NCBI GenBank assembly: GCA_017518255.1
Contig: JAFWVK010000060.1
Coordinates: 1-37,400, forward strand
Direction: 5' to 3'
Origin: Oscillospiraceae bacterium
Lineage (GTDB): Bacteria; Bacillota; Clostridia; Oscillospirales; Ruminococcaceae
DNA: 37,400 nucleotides
This document shows positions 23,220 to 32,524 of this stretch, piece by piece. Positions within the stretch are counted from its first letter, which is position 1. The number at the start of each line of letters is the position of its first letter. The translations under genes were made by a program, and so were the position numbers. The notes under the pieces are model-generated. The model was not told where the DNA came from. It saw only the letters and a program-made list of their open reading frames with translations, and did no database searches.

Positions 23220-24119
23220 ATGGCGGAATACGCAATTGAAACGGAACAGCTGACAAAGCAGTATCATTCCGTCTTTGCAGCCGATCACGTTTCGCTGCAT
23301 GTGCAGAAAGGCGAGATCTACGGCTTTATCGGCAGAAACGGTGCCGGAAAGACCACCTGCATGAAAATGATCTGCGGGCTGACCAAACCGACCGGCGGCA
23401 CCGTGAAAATCAACGGCTCGGGCAGCGGCGACTGTTCCGTCATCGGGAATCTGATCGAAGCGCCGGGACTCTACGGCGGCATGACGGCTGCGGAGAATCT
23501 GAAGTGTCTTGCGCTGCTGCACGGAAAAACTGCGGATAAGCTGGTTCCGGAACTGCTGGAACTGGTCGGGCTGCAGCAAAGCAGCGCGCAGTATGTCAAT
23601 CAGTTCTCGCTCGGCATGCGGCAGCGGCTCGGCATTGCAGCGGCGCTTGTCGGGGATCCGGAGATTCTTGTGCTGGATGAACCGATCAACGGTCTGGATC
23701 CGCAGGGCATCGCAGATGTCCGCAGCCTGATCCTGCGGCTCAAGCACGATCGCGGGTGTACCGTTATGGTTTCCAGTCATATTCTCAGTGAGCTTGCCAA
23801 AATTGCAGATACATTCGGCATCATCCATAACGGCAGACTGCTGTGCGAAATCTCCGCTGCGGAGCTGCAGAATCAAACTTCTGATTACACCGAGATCATC
23901 TCAGAGAATCCGCAGCAGGTCTGTGATGTCTTAACGGCACACGGCATTCAGAACATCAGACTGACTGCAGAGGGAGCCGTTCAGTTTTCCGGCTGCACAG
24001 ACCGTCCTGCAGAGATCAACCGGATGCTGTTTGAGAACGGATGCAGCATCATCGAATCAAAACGCAATCACACGGATCTGGAGCAGTTTTATCTGAACCT
24101 GACGGGAGGTGCAGTCTGA
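23220..24119 (+). CDS. ABC transporter ATP-binding protein (BcrA/LanF-like)
   Basis: 299 aa. Walker A GRNGAGKTT, a Q-loop region, signature variant FSLGMRQRLG, Walker B ILVLDEPINGLDP and the H-loop SSHILSE are all present, so it should be active. The C-terminal ~80 residues form the extension common in BcrA-like ATPases. Start ATG 23220 is preceded by AAAGGAG; a GTG at 23211 lies within that site. The stop overlaps the permease start. Next to bacteriocin-like precursors, such two-gene transporters usually pump the peptide away from the membrane (immunity). Confidence 0.93.
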   Translation: MAEYAIETEQLTKQYHSVFAADHVSLHVQKGEIYGFIGRNGAGKTTCMKMICGLTKPTGGTVKINGSGSGDCSVIGNLIEAPGLYGGMTAAENLKCLALLHGKTADKLVPELLELVGLQQSSAQYVNQFSLGMRQRLGIAAALVGDPEILVLDEPINGLDPQGIADVRSLILRLKHDRGCTVMVSSHILSELAKIADTFGIIHNGRLLCEISAAELQNQTSDYTEIISENPQQVCDVLTAHGIQNIRLTAEGAVQFSGCTDRPAEINRMLFENGCSIIESKRNHTDLEQFYLNLTGGAV

Positions 24120-24883
24120 TGCGTCTGACCAAAATGTATCTGTATAAGCTGCAGCGTTCCGCAGGACTGTGGATTTGCATGCTGCTGACCTGCATGCTGG
24201 TTGTTATGCCCGGTTTGATCCGCCTGTTTTTTCCGGATCTGTTCGGGACTTCCGGCATGTATTCCGCAGCAGGCGCATTGCTTTCAGCCGTGACGGGCGG
24301 TTTGCCCTGCATGATCTGCGCGATTTATGCCGCTGTGTTTTTCCATGACGATGAAAAATACGGGTTTATCAAAAATATCTTTCCGAAGCTCCCGCACAAA
24401 ATGGAGCTTTTCACCGCACGCCTTGCGGTTTCGCTGTTGCTCCTGCTTGCCATGTATCTCGCCGGATTTCTGACAGCACTGCTCTTTACAGCGCTGCTGC
24501 ACGGAACCGTCGCAGGCGAAGCAGGCAGCATTCCGCTTTTGCTGCTGAGCTTTCTGTCTTCCGCCGCATTCCTCAGTCTGGTACTGACGCTGGAGCTTCA
24601 TACACGGAGCAATGTGCTCCCGATCGTTCTGAGCGTGATTTCGATGTCCGGCATGATATCGCTTATGTGTACGCTGCTTTCTTTTCTGCTCAATCAGCTC
24701 CTGAAAACGGAGTCTGTTGCGCTCGATCAGTATGTCATATCCTGTCAGCTCCGGAATCTTTCGACGTTCGTCATGGCGGATCGACCCTCGATGCCGGTTA
24801 CAGTCATTCTGGTTTCCGCAGTGTATCTGATCATATCCGCTGCATGGAGCTATCTGCTGCTGTACCGCAGGGATATCCGCTGA
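24119..24883 (+). CDS. ABC-2-type permease partner (LanE/G-like)
   Basis: 254 aa with six predicted membrane helices, starting MRLTKMYLYKLQRS and with a large cytoplasmic loop containing FFHDDEKYGFIKNIFPKLPHK after helix 2, the usual ABC-2 permease arrangement. ATG 24119 overlaps the ATPase stop (TGATG), with GGGAGG 9 bases upstream. It forms the membrane half of the candidate immunity pump with the ATPase at 23220. Confidence 0.9.
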   Translation: MRLTKMYLYKLQRSAGLWICMLLTCMLVVMPGLIRLFFPDLFGTSGMYSAAGALLSAVTGGLPCMICAIYAAVFFHDDEKYGFIKNIFPKLPHKMELFTARLAVSLLLLLAMYLAGFLTALLFTALLHGTVAGEAGSIPLLLLSFLSSAAFLSLVLTLELHTRSNVLPIVLSVISMSGMISLMCTLLSFLLNQLLKTESVALDQYVISCQLRNLSTFVMADRPSMPVTVILVSAVYLIISAAWSYLLLYRRDIR

Positions 24884-24932
24884 AAAACCGCGTCTGTCAA
24901 AGCAATGAATTCCATCAGGAAAGGTGAACCAC

Positions 24933-25136
24933 ATGAACAAACGGAAACGCAGCCTTATAGAATGTATCATCGTCAGCGGATTCTTCTTGGTATTTGACGT
25001 TTGCCTCATCATCCGTATGCTGAAAACCGACAACGGCTTCGACAGAACGGAGCCCTTGTATTATATCGCGATTGGCTTTTTGTTTTTGTTCATCGTCCTC
25101 ATCATTGCTGCAATCAGAGAATTGAAGCAAATGTGA
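24933..25136 (+). CDS. Small two-TM protein, candidate immunity protein (paralogue of 17799)
   Basis: 67 aa, two membrane helices, loop TDNGFDRTEPLYY, end RELKQM. AGGAAAGG is 8 bases before ATG 24933, better than the GTG at 24924. The resemblance to the 71-aa protein at 17799 covers both helices. The two copies bracket the locus. The transcript ends in a bidirectional terminator. Confidence 0.8.
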   Translation: MNKRKRSLIECIIVSGFFLVFDVCLIIRMLKTDNGFDRTEPLYYIAIGFLFLFIVLIIAAIRELKQM

Positions 25137-25160
25137 TTTTCTGCATACACCATACAAAAA

Positions 25161-25202
25161 ACTGCTCAGCTCCTGCATGGGAACTGAGCAGTCTGTTTTT
25201 TT
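25161..25202. terminator. Bidirectional terminator
   Basis: ACTGCTCAG (25161-25169) pairs with CTGAGCAGT (25184-25192). T-run to the right, and A-run (CAAAAA) to the left giving T's on the minus strand. It separates convergent genes 24933-25136 and 25202-27805. Confidence 0.85.
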
Positions 25203-27805
25203 TATTTTGCAGCCACGGTCACGGTGACTTCATTGGTATAAAGCGCATCCTTCACAGGATTTTTCGTGCTGGTATAGCTGATCTTGCAGCGATATTTCAG
25301 CGTTGTGCCTGCGGCTGCCTCTGCAGCGCTGAGCTTACATTCCGCTGCATTACCGTTTGCGACATCCGCCCACTTTTTCGCGGATGCATCATACTGCTGC
25401 CAGCAATAGGCGATGTCCGCTGCATATGCGGAGGTTTTGACGGTGAATTCCTTGTTTGCCGGAACCGTCATCTTTTCCGGTGTCTCAAAGGCATAGATCA
25501 GGCAGCGATTCTTGGAATCGTTCTTTCCGTCCGGCGTGATGCTCAGATGCTCTGCATCGTAGACGCCTGCGGGAAATGCGTAATCATAGACCATCAGGTC
25601 CTCTGCCGTGGTGATCTCCTCTTTGGTATCATGATTGCGGATGATCCATTTGAGCTGACCGGAGAAGACCTCGTTGCCGTCCGCATCCTGCTTGCTGAGA
25701 TAATAGAGACCGAGGCCACGGAGTCTTTCCGTTTCGCCCGCATTGACAAGGTGTACATCCGTGACGGAGTTCAGCGAGGATTTGGTTGCATTATACGTGC
25801 TCATGCGCGGCGCGTTCAGGACATGTGCGGCAACCTCAAGCAGCGAGACAGAACCGTCTGTGCTCCGAATCGCATTGCGTTCCTCAATCCGCTTGGTGAT
25901 AACCGCATCCGTTCCGACAGCGGAGAGATAATCCATATTCATGCAGAACTGAATGTAGGGCGTCGAGATATGCGCAATGTTGCTGAATTCGCCGTTCTTG
26001 AAATCATTTTCCGTGCTGACCGTGAACTGTGCAAGTCTTGCGAGGTTCTTTGTTGTCGGAATCCGGTCAACAACTGTGTTTGTCTTGGTGTTGTCGGAGA
26101 TTGCAGCCGCAAAGAAGTAATAGTTCAGCTCATCGTCCTGTATTTCAAAATACTTCTGATAGTTCTCGACCGCGTTTTCCGATACCGGATACTTGATCGC
26201 ATCAGGATTGACGACCATGGTCTCATAGATGCGCGGCCATTTTTCGCCGATCGTATTGAAGTTTGCGGTAACATCGGCATAATCGGTATAGGGATATGCC
26301 CAGAGCGGCGCGTCTGTCAGATAGCTGAAGTAGATGGATTCCAGGAAGAACGCATTGTTGCCGAGATGATGGTTAAAGCCGGAGACATCCGCAGCCTTCA
26401 TGAATTTCGTATGGTCGCCCGCAGAGGCATAGGTCAGATACTGCTGTGCAGAAACCTTTTTGTACTTGTGATTGCAGTATTTCGAGGCGATCGGCTTTTC
26501 GGGGAGATCGACCTGGAACAGCACGTTCTGAACGGAATCCATTTTGTCCATCAGATGCAGTGCGGCAATGGAGCGGATATTGACCGAGAACTCGGCGTTC
26601 ACATCAAACGGGTTCTTGCCGGAGGAACCGTAGGAATGCGATGTTTCGTGCAGCAGCGTCCATGTCATCGTCCAGTTGTCGGAAATCGCAGTCTCATAAA
26701 TGCCGGTTGCGATATCGTCGATAAAGGCTTTCGGGGTCGCGATGTAGCTGCCGGCAGAGTATGGGGTCGAGCCTGTATCCGTCAGCACAACGAGAAATCC
26801 GTCGTTTGTGATGCCGGACATATTGCGCAGCGTGGTCAGATAGCGGACATAGTACTCCGCCCAGCTTCTGCCCTGCTTGTTCTTCTTATTGATCAGTGTG
26901 GAGATTGCCGCATTCGCATCGGCATCATAGACCGATGCGTCATAGAGGATGATAAAGTTCTCGCTGTCCGGATTGACGGCGATGTTTCCTTTTGCATCCG
27001 GCTCATAGCTGTAAAGGATGCTGTAGTTCAGGAACTTGTCGCGGTCGCCTTCAAAATTGTTGCAGGATTTCGCGACACGTTCCGCGACCTTCTGCTCAAC
27101 CGGATTTGCGGAGTTTTTCGCCGCCGTGTAGTTCGTCAGCTTTTTGGCTGTAACCGGAACATAATCCGGTGCGCCCGGTGCTCTTTCGGTTGTAGTGACC
27201 GGCTTTGTTGTGGTCACAGGCTTCGTGGTGACTGGCTTCGTTGTGGTCACAGGCTTCGTCGTGGTGACCGGCTTCGTTGTGGTCACAGGCTTCGTGGTGA
27301 CCGGCTTTGTTGTGGTCACAGGCTTCGTGGTGACCGGCTTCGTTGTGGTCACAGGCTTCGTCGTGGTGACCGGCTTTGTTGTGGTCACGGGCTTCGTGGT
27401 GGTGACCGGCTTCGTGGTGACCGGCTTTGTTGTGGTCACGGGCTTCGTTGTGGTCACATGCATTGTGGTTGTGATCGGTGCTGTCGTTTCGGCGGGCGGT
27501 GTCGGCAGGTCTCTGAGCATCGCAATGTGCATCAGAATCCGGATCACATCCATCTGCTCAACCTTACCGCTGAGATCAGCGTCCGCATTGGCTTTGCCCT
27601 GCTCCGAGAGCTTGACGGTTCTGTCCTCCGCAAGATATCTTGCGAGCAGAACTGCATCCGAAACATCGACCCTTCCGGAACAGTTCACATCACCGCAGAG
27701 CTTCGCCCTTGCGGCTTCCGCAGTCAGCGTGCCGAACAGGCTGAGTGCAATGCACAGCAGCATGACAGGCAGAAAAACTGCAAGCTGTTTGTTTTTTCTT
27801 TTCAT
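25202..27805 (-). CDS. Secreted dockerin-bearing M60-like (gluzincin) metallopeptidase
   Basis: 867 aa: signal peptide (1-31); type I dockerin (~36-96) with two Ca-binding repeats, GDVNCSGRVDVSDAVLLA and NADADLSGKVEQMDVIRI; a Thr/Pro linker of TTTKPV units (~115-205); a large catalytic region (~210-780); and a C-terminal Ig-like domain (~790-867, ending TNEVTVTVAAK). The zinc site is HETSH (386-390) with the second Glu at about 405 (NAEFSV), matching HExxH-x(8-28)-E of M60/enhancin peptidases, which cut mucin-like glycoproteins. Dockerin placement at the N terminus implies attachment to a cohesin scaffold. A consensus promoter lies upstream. The M60 assignment rests on the motif only. Confidence 0.87.
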   Translation of the reverse strand: MKRKNKQLAVFLPVMLLCIALSLFGTLTAEAARAKLCGDVNCSGRVDVSDAVLLARYLAEDRTVKLSEQGKANADADLSGKVEQMDVIRILMHIAMLRDLPTPPAETTAPITTTMHVTTTKPVTTTKPVTTKPVTTTKPVTTTKPVTTTKPVTTTKPVTTKPVTTTKPVTTKPVTTTKPVTTTKPVTTTKPVTTKPVTTTKPVTTTERAPGAPDYVPVTAKKLTNYTAAKNSANPVEQKVAERVAKSCNNFEGDRDKFLNYSILYSYEPDAKGNIAVNPDSENFIILYDASVYDADANAAISTLINKKNKQGRSWAEYYVRYLTTLRNMSGITNDGFLVVLTDTGSTPYSAGSYIATPKAFIDDIATGIYETAISDNWTMTWTLLHETSHSYGSSGKNPFDVNAEFSVNIRSIAALHLMDKMDSVQNVLFQVDLPEKPIASKYCNHKYKKVSAQQYLTYASAGDHTKFMKAADVSGFNHHLGNNAFFLESIYFSYLTDAPLWAYPYTDYADVTANFNTIGEKWPRIYETMVVNPDAIKYPVSENAVENYQKYFEIQDDELNYYFFAAAISDNTKTNTVVDRIPTTKNLARLAQFTVSTENDFKNGEFSNIAHISTPYIQFCMNMDYLSAVGTDAVITKRIEERNAIRSTDGSVSLLEVAAHVLNAPRMSTYNATKSSLNSVTDVHLVNAGETERLRGLGLYYLSKQDADGNEVFSGQLKWIIRNHDTKEEITTAEDLMVYDYAFPAGVYDAEHLSITPDGKNDSKNRCLIYAFETPEKMTVPANKEFTVKTSAYAADIAYCWQQYDASAKKWADVANGNAAECKLSAAEAAAGTTLKYRCKISYTSTKNPVKDALYTNEVTVTVAAK
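27187..27470 (-). repeat. Tandem repeat encoding TTTKPV linker
   Basis: Roughly fourteen repeats of 12 or 15 bases (Thr-Thr-(Thr)-Lys-Pro-Val) alternate GGTCAC and GGTGAC, forming higher-order units. It is prone to length change by slippage or recombination. Confidence 0.9.
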
Positions 27806-27862
27806 CTTTCCATTCTCCTTTATACAGATCTCGTGCGCATCAGGGAAAACGCACTAAATTAC

Positions 27863-27891
27863 ATTATATCGCATATAGGTATATATGTCAA
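27863..27891 (-). promoter_or_regulatory. Sigma-A promoter of the metallopeptidase gene
   Basis: Minus strand TTGACA (27891-27886), 17 bp, TATAAT (27868-27863), about 58 bases before the start codon. Confidence 0.9.
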
Positions 27892-27966
27892 GATTGGATT
27901 TGTCAATTCATCTGCTTTCTCACTGCAGGATGAATCGTACATACCACCAAAATCGCCGCGATATCA

Positions 27967-27995
27967 TTGACATATTTGATTTGAAAGATTATAAT
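27967..27995 (+). promoter_or_regulatory. Sigma-A promoter upstream of the kinase operon
   Basis: TTGACA (27967-27972), 17 bp, TATAAT (27990-27995), 88 bases before the kinase start. A second, GGGACA-type promoter follows at 28017. Confidence 0.85.
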
Positions 27996-28016
27996 GATAG
28001 TAATATTTCTTCGCAC

Positions 28017-28059
28017 AGGACATGCCGTTTCCGCACGCGCATCTGTTCTGTGCTATCAT
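28017..28059 (+). promoter_or_regulatory. GGACA-TTCC type promoter of the kinase gene
   Basis: AGGACAT (28017), TTTCCG (28028-28033) and TATCAT (28054-28059). Distances equal those in the nine tandem units at 35913-36540 (37 bases from the first base of the box to the -10). Confidence 0.6.
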
Positions 28060-28082
28060 GATGGATAAAGGGGGAATGCGCA

Positions 28083-30623
28083 ATGCAGAACCTGCATGAA
28101 AACTATGACAGCCGGACCGAGCTGCCGGAAGGAACCGTGCTGCATCTGACCGAAGAAACAGACAGCAATCCGGTGATGACGAATCACCACACTGTGCGGA
28201 TCGGCGCCCTGTTCGGCAGCGGCGGAAGCTGCCTGACCTATCAGGGCGTTCTGCTCCAGAAGGTCAGCGACTGTACATTTGAACGAAACGTCATCATCAA
28301 GGAGTTTTATCCGTTCTGGCAGGAAGGTCAGCTGCAGCGCGGCGATGACCGTGCGCTGATCATTCCGGCGGAAATGCAGAAAAAGTTTGATAAGGATGCT
28401 GACCGCTTCCTGAAGGGACAGGTCAGCCATATCTTATATGCAGATGAACACAGCGGGAATGCACTGCCGGCGGCAATGTTTCTCGGCAAAGCCGGCAGCA
28501 CCTATTATGCCGTATCGTCACCGGGCACGGGCAAAGTGCTTTCTGCCGTCGATCGCCGGAAACTGACCCTTGCCGACGCCTTTTCGATTGCACAGTCAAT
28601 CTGTGACGGCATTCTGCATATTCACAGGTCTTTGAGCCGTAAGCTGTATCTGGATCTCAAGCCGGATAATGTGTTCACGGACGGCAGCCGTGCATATCTG
28701 TTTGATTTTGATACGGTGCAGGAAAAAAGCAACCTGCGCTACTGCTCCTGCTCGGCGGGATGGTCCGCACCGGAGCAGAAGCTGACAAATACAGGCTATG
28801 CCTCCCCCGCCCTGATCGGGTTCCATACGGATATTTTTGCGATTGCCGGTATTCTGCTCTGGCTGCTGACCGGATGCAATCCGGATGAAGCGACCGCTGC
28901 AGCAATCGAAGCGGGAAACTTTGACTGGAAGGCAAGGATTGATCTGCGGAACGCAGAGGATGCGCGGCAGAGTGAACCGTTCTGCAGGCAGCTTGAAAGC
29001 GTGATGCGGACAGCACTGGATCCGGATGCAGCGCAGCGGAAGGATCATTTTGAAAGCAGCGGATCCGCGGAAACGCTTTCCAATCAGATTGCGAATCTTG
29101 CCGATCTCGCAAAGAATGCCCCGAATGCCCGCCTTGCGGATGAGCTGAAAGACGAAATCCGCGGGACGCATGGCAAAATTGCCGAGACCGGTGATGCCGT
29201 TCAGGCAGGTATCCGGAAATGGAGCAAAAAAAGCATCCTGATCCTTGCGGGCATCATGTGCATTTTGTTCCTTGCCGTGATAATCCCGCTGCTGAGTATC
29301 TGGAAAAATACAAAGAACCCGCCGGAACCTGCGGCGCGCGCGCTCGACAGCAGCATTGAATCGCATCTGCTGATTGAGGTGCCGGAGACCATTGAGCTGA
29401 AAGACGCACTGCATCAGTATAAAACAGGGCTCTATAACTGGAAGCGTCTGGATTATAACCGTGCGCTGCGGGATTGCTCGGAAGCGTTTGAAACAGTGCG
29501 GCGCATGCGTCCGGCAGAGGATCCGGATGCGGCGGCGATCAGCAATTCGCTCGGCTGTCTCCTGCTGGATATGGGCAGATATGCGGAATCCTATGACTAC
29601 CTCAACAGCGCGAATGTCACGTTTCAGAATCTCTGCGGCGCGGACAGCACAGAAGCCCTGACCGCCCTGTTCGCGATTGCACAGTATCAGTACAGCACCG
29701 GAAAGACCGAGCAGGCGCTCCGGACGCTGCAGGAGATTTTTGACACCGCGGAGGAGAAAAACACAGCACTCCGGACGGCGCTGCTGATCTACCGCGCACG
29801 GATCTGCGATGAACTCGGCAATTATGATGATGCTGCCAAAGCGTGCAGGCAGGCACTCGCGGAATATCAGGTGCAGCCGGATACACAGGAATATCAGTAT
29901 GATCCGAAGCTGGCGGTCAGCGAAAAGGATCCGGATGACAATGCCCTGCGCAGCATCGCACGGATTTACTGTATGCTCGGGGCAGCCGAGCTGCACGCCG
30001 AACGGACGGAAGAAGCAGAAGCCGCACTGGAAACCGGCCTTGATCTGGCACTTTCGCATCTCTGCATCGGCAAAGAAAACTTCATCACCGCGCAGATTTA
30101 TCAGAATCTTGCGGTTCTGAGCGGACAGAAAGGCAATCTCAAAGAGGCGCTCGAACAGATTGATCTTGCCATGCGCATCGAGCGGAAACTGATGGATCAG
30201 AAGGACGATTATTCCGGTCTCGTCAGCGTTTACAATACCTACGGCGATCTGCTGATGCAAAAGGGCGAGCAGGATGCCGCAAAGGAAAAATATACAGATG
30301 CGCTCACGCTTGCAAGAGAATCCTTCGGCGAAGATCACGCAGAAACCGCCGAGGCATGGGATCACTGCGGCATGTATGCCCTGCAGACCGGCGACCTGCA
30401 AACCGCACAGGCGGATTTTCAGAAGGCGGTCGGGATCCGGCGGAACCTTGTCAGCTATGAGCACTGCAGCACAGTCGGATATCTGTATCATTCGGCGCTT
30501 GCATACAAAGCGGCGGGCGACGCGGAACAGGCTGCGGAAACCGCGGCAGAAGCCCTCCGGCTGTATGACATCGCGGGAATGCAGAGCAGCATACGCGCGG
30601 AGCTGCAGGCGCTTTTGCAATAA
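28083..30623 (+). CDS. Transmembrane Ser/Thr protein kinase-like protein with TPR domain
   Basis: 846 aa. The N-terminal kinase fold (~35-300) has a glycine loop FGSGGSCLTYQG, Lys73 in VIIKEF, catalytic loop LYLDLKPDNV (Asp191, Lys193, Asn196) and DFD (208-210) in place of DFG, then WSAPEQ. One membrane helix at ~382-402 (ILILAGIMCILFLAVIIPLL) is followed by an exported or lumenal TPR array (~425-846) with repeat patterns such as LGCLLLDMGRYAESYDYL. Activity is likely despite DFD, since the Asp metal ligand is kept. ATG 28083 has AAAGGGGG nearby. It is the first gene of a run with two TPR proteins and a PP2C phosphatase. Confidence 0.88.
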   Translation: MQNLHENYDSRTELPEGTVLHLTEETDSNPVMTNHHTVRIGALFGSGGSCLTYQGVLLQKVSDCTFERNVIIKEFYPFWQEGQLQRGDDRALIIPAEMQKKFDKDADRFLKGQVSHILYADEHSGNALPAAMFLGKAGSTYYAVSSPGTGKVLSAVDRRKLTLADAFSIAQSICDGILHIHRSLSRKLYLDLKPDNVFTDGSRAYLFDFDTVQEKSNLRYCSCSAGWSAPEQKLTNTGYASPALIGFHTDIFAIAGILLWLLTGCNPDEATAAAIEAGNFDWKARIDLRNAEDARQSEPFCRQLESVMRTALDPDAAQRKDHFESSGSAETLSNQIANLADLAKNAPNARLADELKDEIRGTHGKIAETGDAVQAGIRKWSKKSILILAGIMCILFLAVIIPLLSIWKNTKNPPEPAARALDSSIESHLLIEVPETIELKDALHQYKTGLYNWKRLDYNRALRDCSEAFETVRRMRPAEDPDAAAISNSLGCLLLDMGRYAESYDYLNSANVTFQNLCGADSTEALTALFAIAQYQYSTGKTEQALRTLQEIFDTAEEKNTALRTALLIYRARICDELGNYDDAAKACRQALAEYQVQPDTQEYQYDPKLAVSEKDPDDNALRSIARIYCMLGAAELHAERTEEAEAALETGLDLALSHLCIGKENFITAQIYQNLAVLSGQKGNLKEALEQIDLAMRIERKLMDQKDDYSGLVSVYNTYGDLLMQKGEQDAAKEKYTDALTLARESFGEDHAETAEAWDHCGMYALQTGDLQTAQADFQKAVGIRRNLVSYEHCSTVGYLYHSALAYKAAGDAEQAAETAAEALRLYDIAGMQSSIRAELQALLQ

Positions 30624-30643
30624 CTGCAAACGGGGTGAAAAAG

Positions 30644-32524
30644 ATGGAACCGAAAAAAGACCTGAATCAGATTCTCGTCACCGGAACAAAACAGCCCGAC
30701 TGGGCGAATAAACTGATCTTCCTTCTGCACATCATCAAGTGGATTGTCATTCTGGCACTGTTCGGATATCTGGCGTATATGCTGATCGGATGCAACGGCG
30801 GTCCTGCACTGATCGAGACAAAAAAGAAAAAGATCAATGTGGACAACTATCCGGATTATGCGGCGGGTATGGCGCACTGGGAAAATCTGGATTATCCGGA
30901 GGCGGCGCGCTGTCTGACGGCGGCGCTTGCTGCGAGCGAGGAACAGGAGGGCAAGGACGCGCTGACCTCTGCGGAGATCCGGCAGAAGCTCGGTGCGCTC
31001 TATATGGATGAGGGCAGATTCAATGATGCCTATGAATGCCTGAGTCAATCCTATGTCACCTTCCGCGATGTACTCGGAGACAGCGACGGGCACACCATTG
31101 TCGCAAAGGGGCAGATCGCAAACTGCGATATCCGGCGCGGGGACTATGAACGCGGCGAAAAGGCGCTTTCCGAGCTTTACAGCGAAACCAAGGTCATCAA
31201 ATATCTGATTCAGTTCAAGATGATGGAAGCGGAATGCGAAACCGAAAAGGGCAATTATCGAAACGCAAAAGCATGCTACGAAAAGGTGCTCGGATTCCTG
31301 ATGGCATGGGATACACCGCTGCAGATGATCGTGATCGGTCTGAACGATTACGGCATCATGATGGACAGCGCCGGTTATTATGAGGAAGCATCCGATCTGC
31401 TCTTTCAGGCACTGCGGCAGTGGGAGCTCCTGCATGCCGAAAATCCGCAGGAGGATGATCTCCTTGCGACAATCTATTCCAATCTCGCCTGCAACTGCGC
31501 AAGCCGCGACCGGAATGACGAAGCAATGGAATACGCTGAAAAATCAAGGGCAATCACCGAAAGGCTGCACGGTGATCATTCCTTTGCCGGTGTGTATGCC
31601 CGCACTGCCGTTGCCGGAATGTACGGCAGCATGAAGCAATATGACAAACAGTATGCAGAACTCTCCTCTCTGCTGGATATGCTGCTGGATACGGTCGGCG
31701 AGAATCACGCGGTAACCGCAAATACCTATAATCTGCTCGGGAACTGGTACCGCCGCGACGGAAACTATGCAAAAGCAGAGGAATCGCACCAAAAGGCGCT
31801 GGAGATCCGGAAGAATATTCTCGGGCTGGAAAGTATGAGTACGATCGGCGTATATCAGTCGCTTGCCGATGACAGCCGCGCAAAGGGCGATACAGATGCC
31901 GCGCTGGAATACCTGACGGAGGCAAAGGAAATCTGCGAACAGGTTTACAGCCGGACAAACCGCTTTTATGCGGACTGCTGCACCAATTCCGCATGGGTGC
32001 TGCTGGATGCCGGAAAGCCGGAGGATGCATTTGCCGAGGCAAAAAAGGCATGCGATATCTGTGATATGCAGAAAAGCCGCCTGACGCAGCCTAGTGCCGC
32101 AGCCTATCAGGTGCTCGGCGCCGCAAGTATCCATCTGGAAAAATACGAAGATGCGCGCAAATATCTGAGCCGTTCCGACCTGCTCTACGATAAAGTGAAC
32201 CTCGGTGATCTGTATAACGATTACATAGCAATGAATGCGCTCTACAGAGGCGATGCCTTCCGCAAGGAACATGAACTTTCAAATTGCCGGAAGGAATATA
32301 TGCGCGGCTATGCGATGTGCAGTGTGCTGTATCCGGATGAGATGCCGGAATCCGTCTCGGAACGGCTGAAGCTGCTCTATGAGGCAGAGGCACCGGAGAA
32401 GGATTATGCCGCATGGCTGAAAGACTTTGAAAAGGAGAGTCAACATGCAGGAATTACAGGAACAGAATCAGGAACAGCAGCCCCCGCAGACGGAACCGGA
32501 ACAGACGCAAAAGCAGCCGCCTAA
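30644..32524 (+). CDS. Membrane TPR-repeat protein
   Basis: 626 aa with a short cytoplasmic tail, one membrane helix (about 23-47, ILHII..LAYMLIG) and many tetratricopeptide repeats to ~590, e.g. AGYYEEASDLLFQALRQWE and NYAKAEESHQKALEIR. It ends in an Ala/Thr/Gly-rich tail. TPRs mediate protein binding. Start ATG 30644 has GGGGTGA 6 bases upstream, 21 bases after the kinase stop. The layout parallels the second half of the kinase, so the TPR parts may form one assembly. The last 80 bases overlap the next gene in another frame. Confidence 0.87.
   Translation: MEPKKDLNQILVTGTKQPDWANKLIFLLHIIKWIVILALFGYLAYMLIGCNGGPALIETKKKKINVDNYPDYAAGMAHWENLDYPEAARCLTAALAASEEQEGKDALTSAEIRQKLGALYMDEGRFNDAYECLSQSYVTFRDVLGDSDGHTIVAKGQIANCDIRRGDYERGEKALSELYSETKVIKYLIQFKMMEAECETEKGNYRNAKACYEKVLGFLMAWDTPLQMIVIGLNDYGIMMDSAGYYEEASDLLFQALRQWELLHAENPQEDDLLATIYSNLACNCASRDRNDEAMEYAEKSRAITERLHGDHSFAGVYARTAVAGMYGSMKQYDKQYAELSSLLDMLLDTVGENHAVTANTYNLLGNWYRRDGNYAKAEESHQKALEIRKNILGLESMSTIGVYQSLADDSRAKGDTDAALEYLTEAKEICEQVYSRTNRFYADCCTNSAWVLLDAGKPEDAFAEAKKACDICDMQKSRLTQPSAAAYQVLGAASIHLEKYEDARKYLSRSDLLYDKVNLGDLYNDYIAMNALYRGDAFRKEHELSNCRKEYMRGYAMCSVLYPDEMPESVSERLKLLYEAEAPEKDYAAWLKDFEKESQHAGITGTESGTAAPADGTGTDAKAAA

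Noticed and set aside
25001..27970. 989-codon plus-strand open frame and a Val-Thr-Gly-Phe repeat frame at 27195-27857
   Set aside because: Both are antisense to the dockerin metallopeptidase gene; the repeats are the complement of the TTTKPV linker. No start signals.
28596..30629. 677-codon minus-strand open frame
   Set aside because: Antisense to the kinase-TPR gene, with Arg/Cys/Ile-rich composition and no motif.
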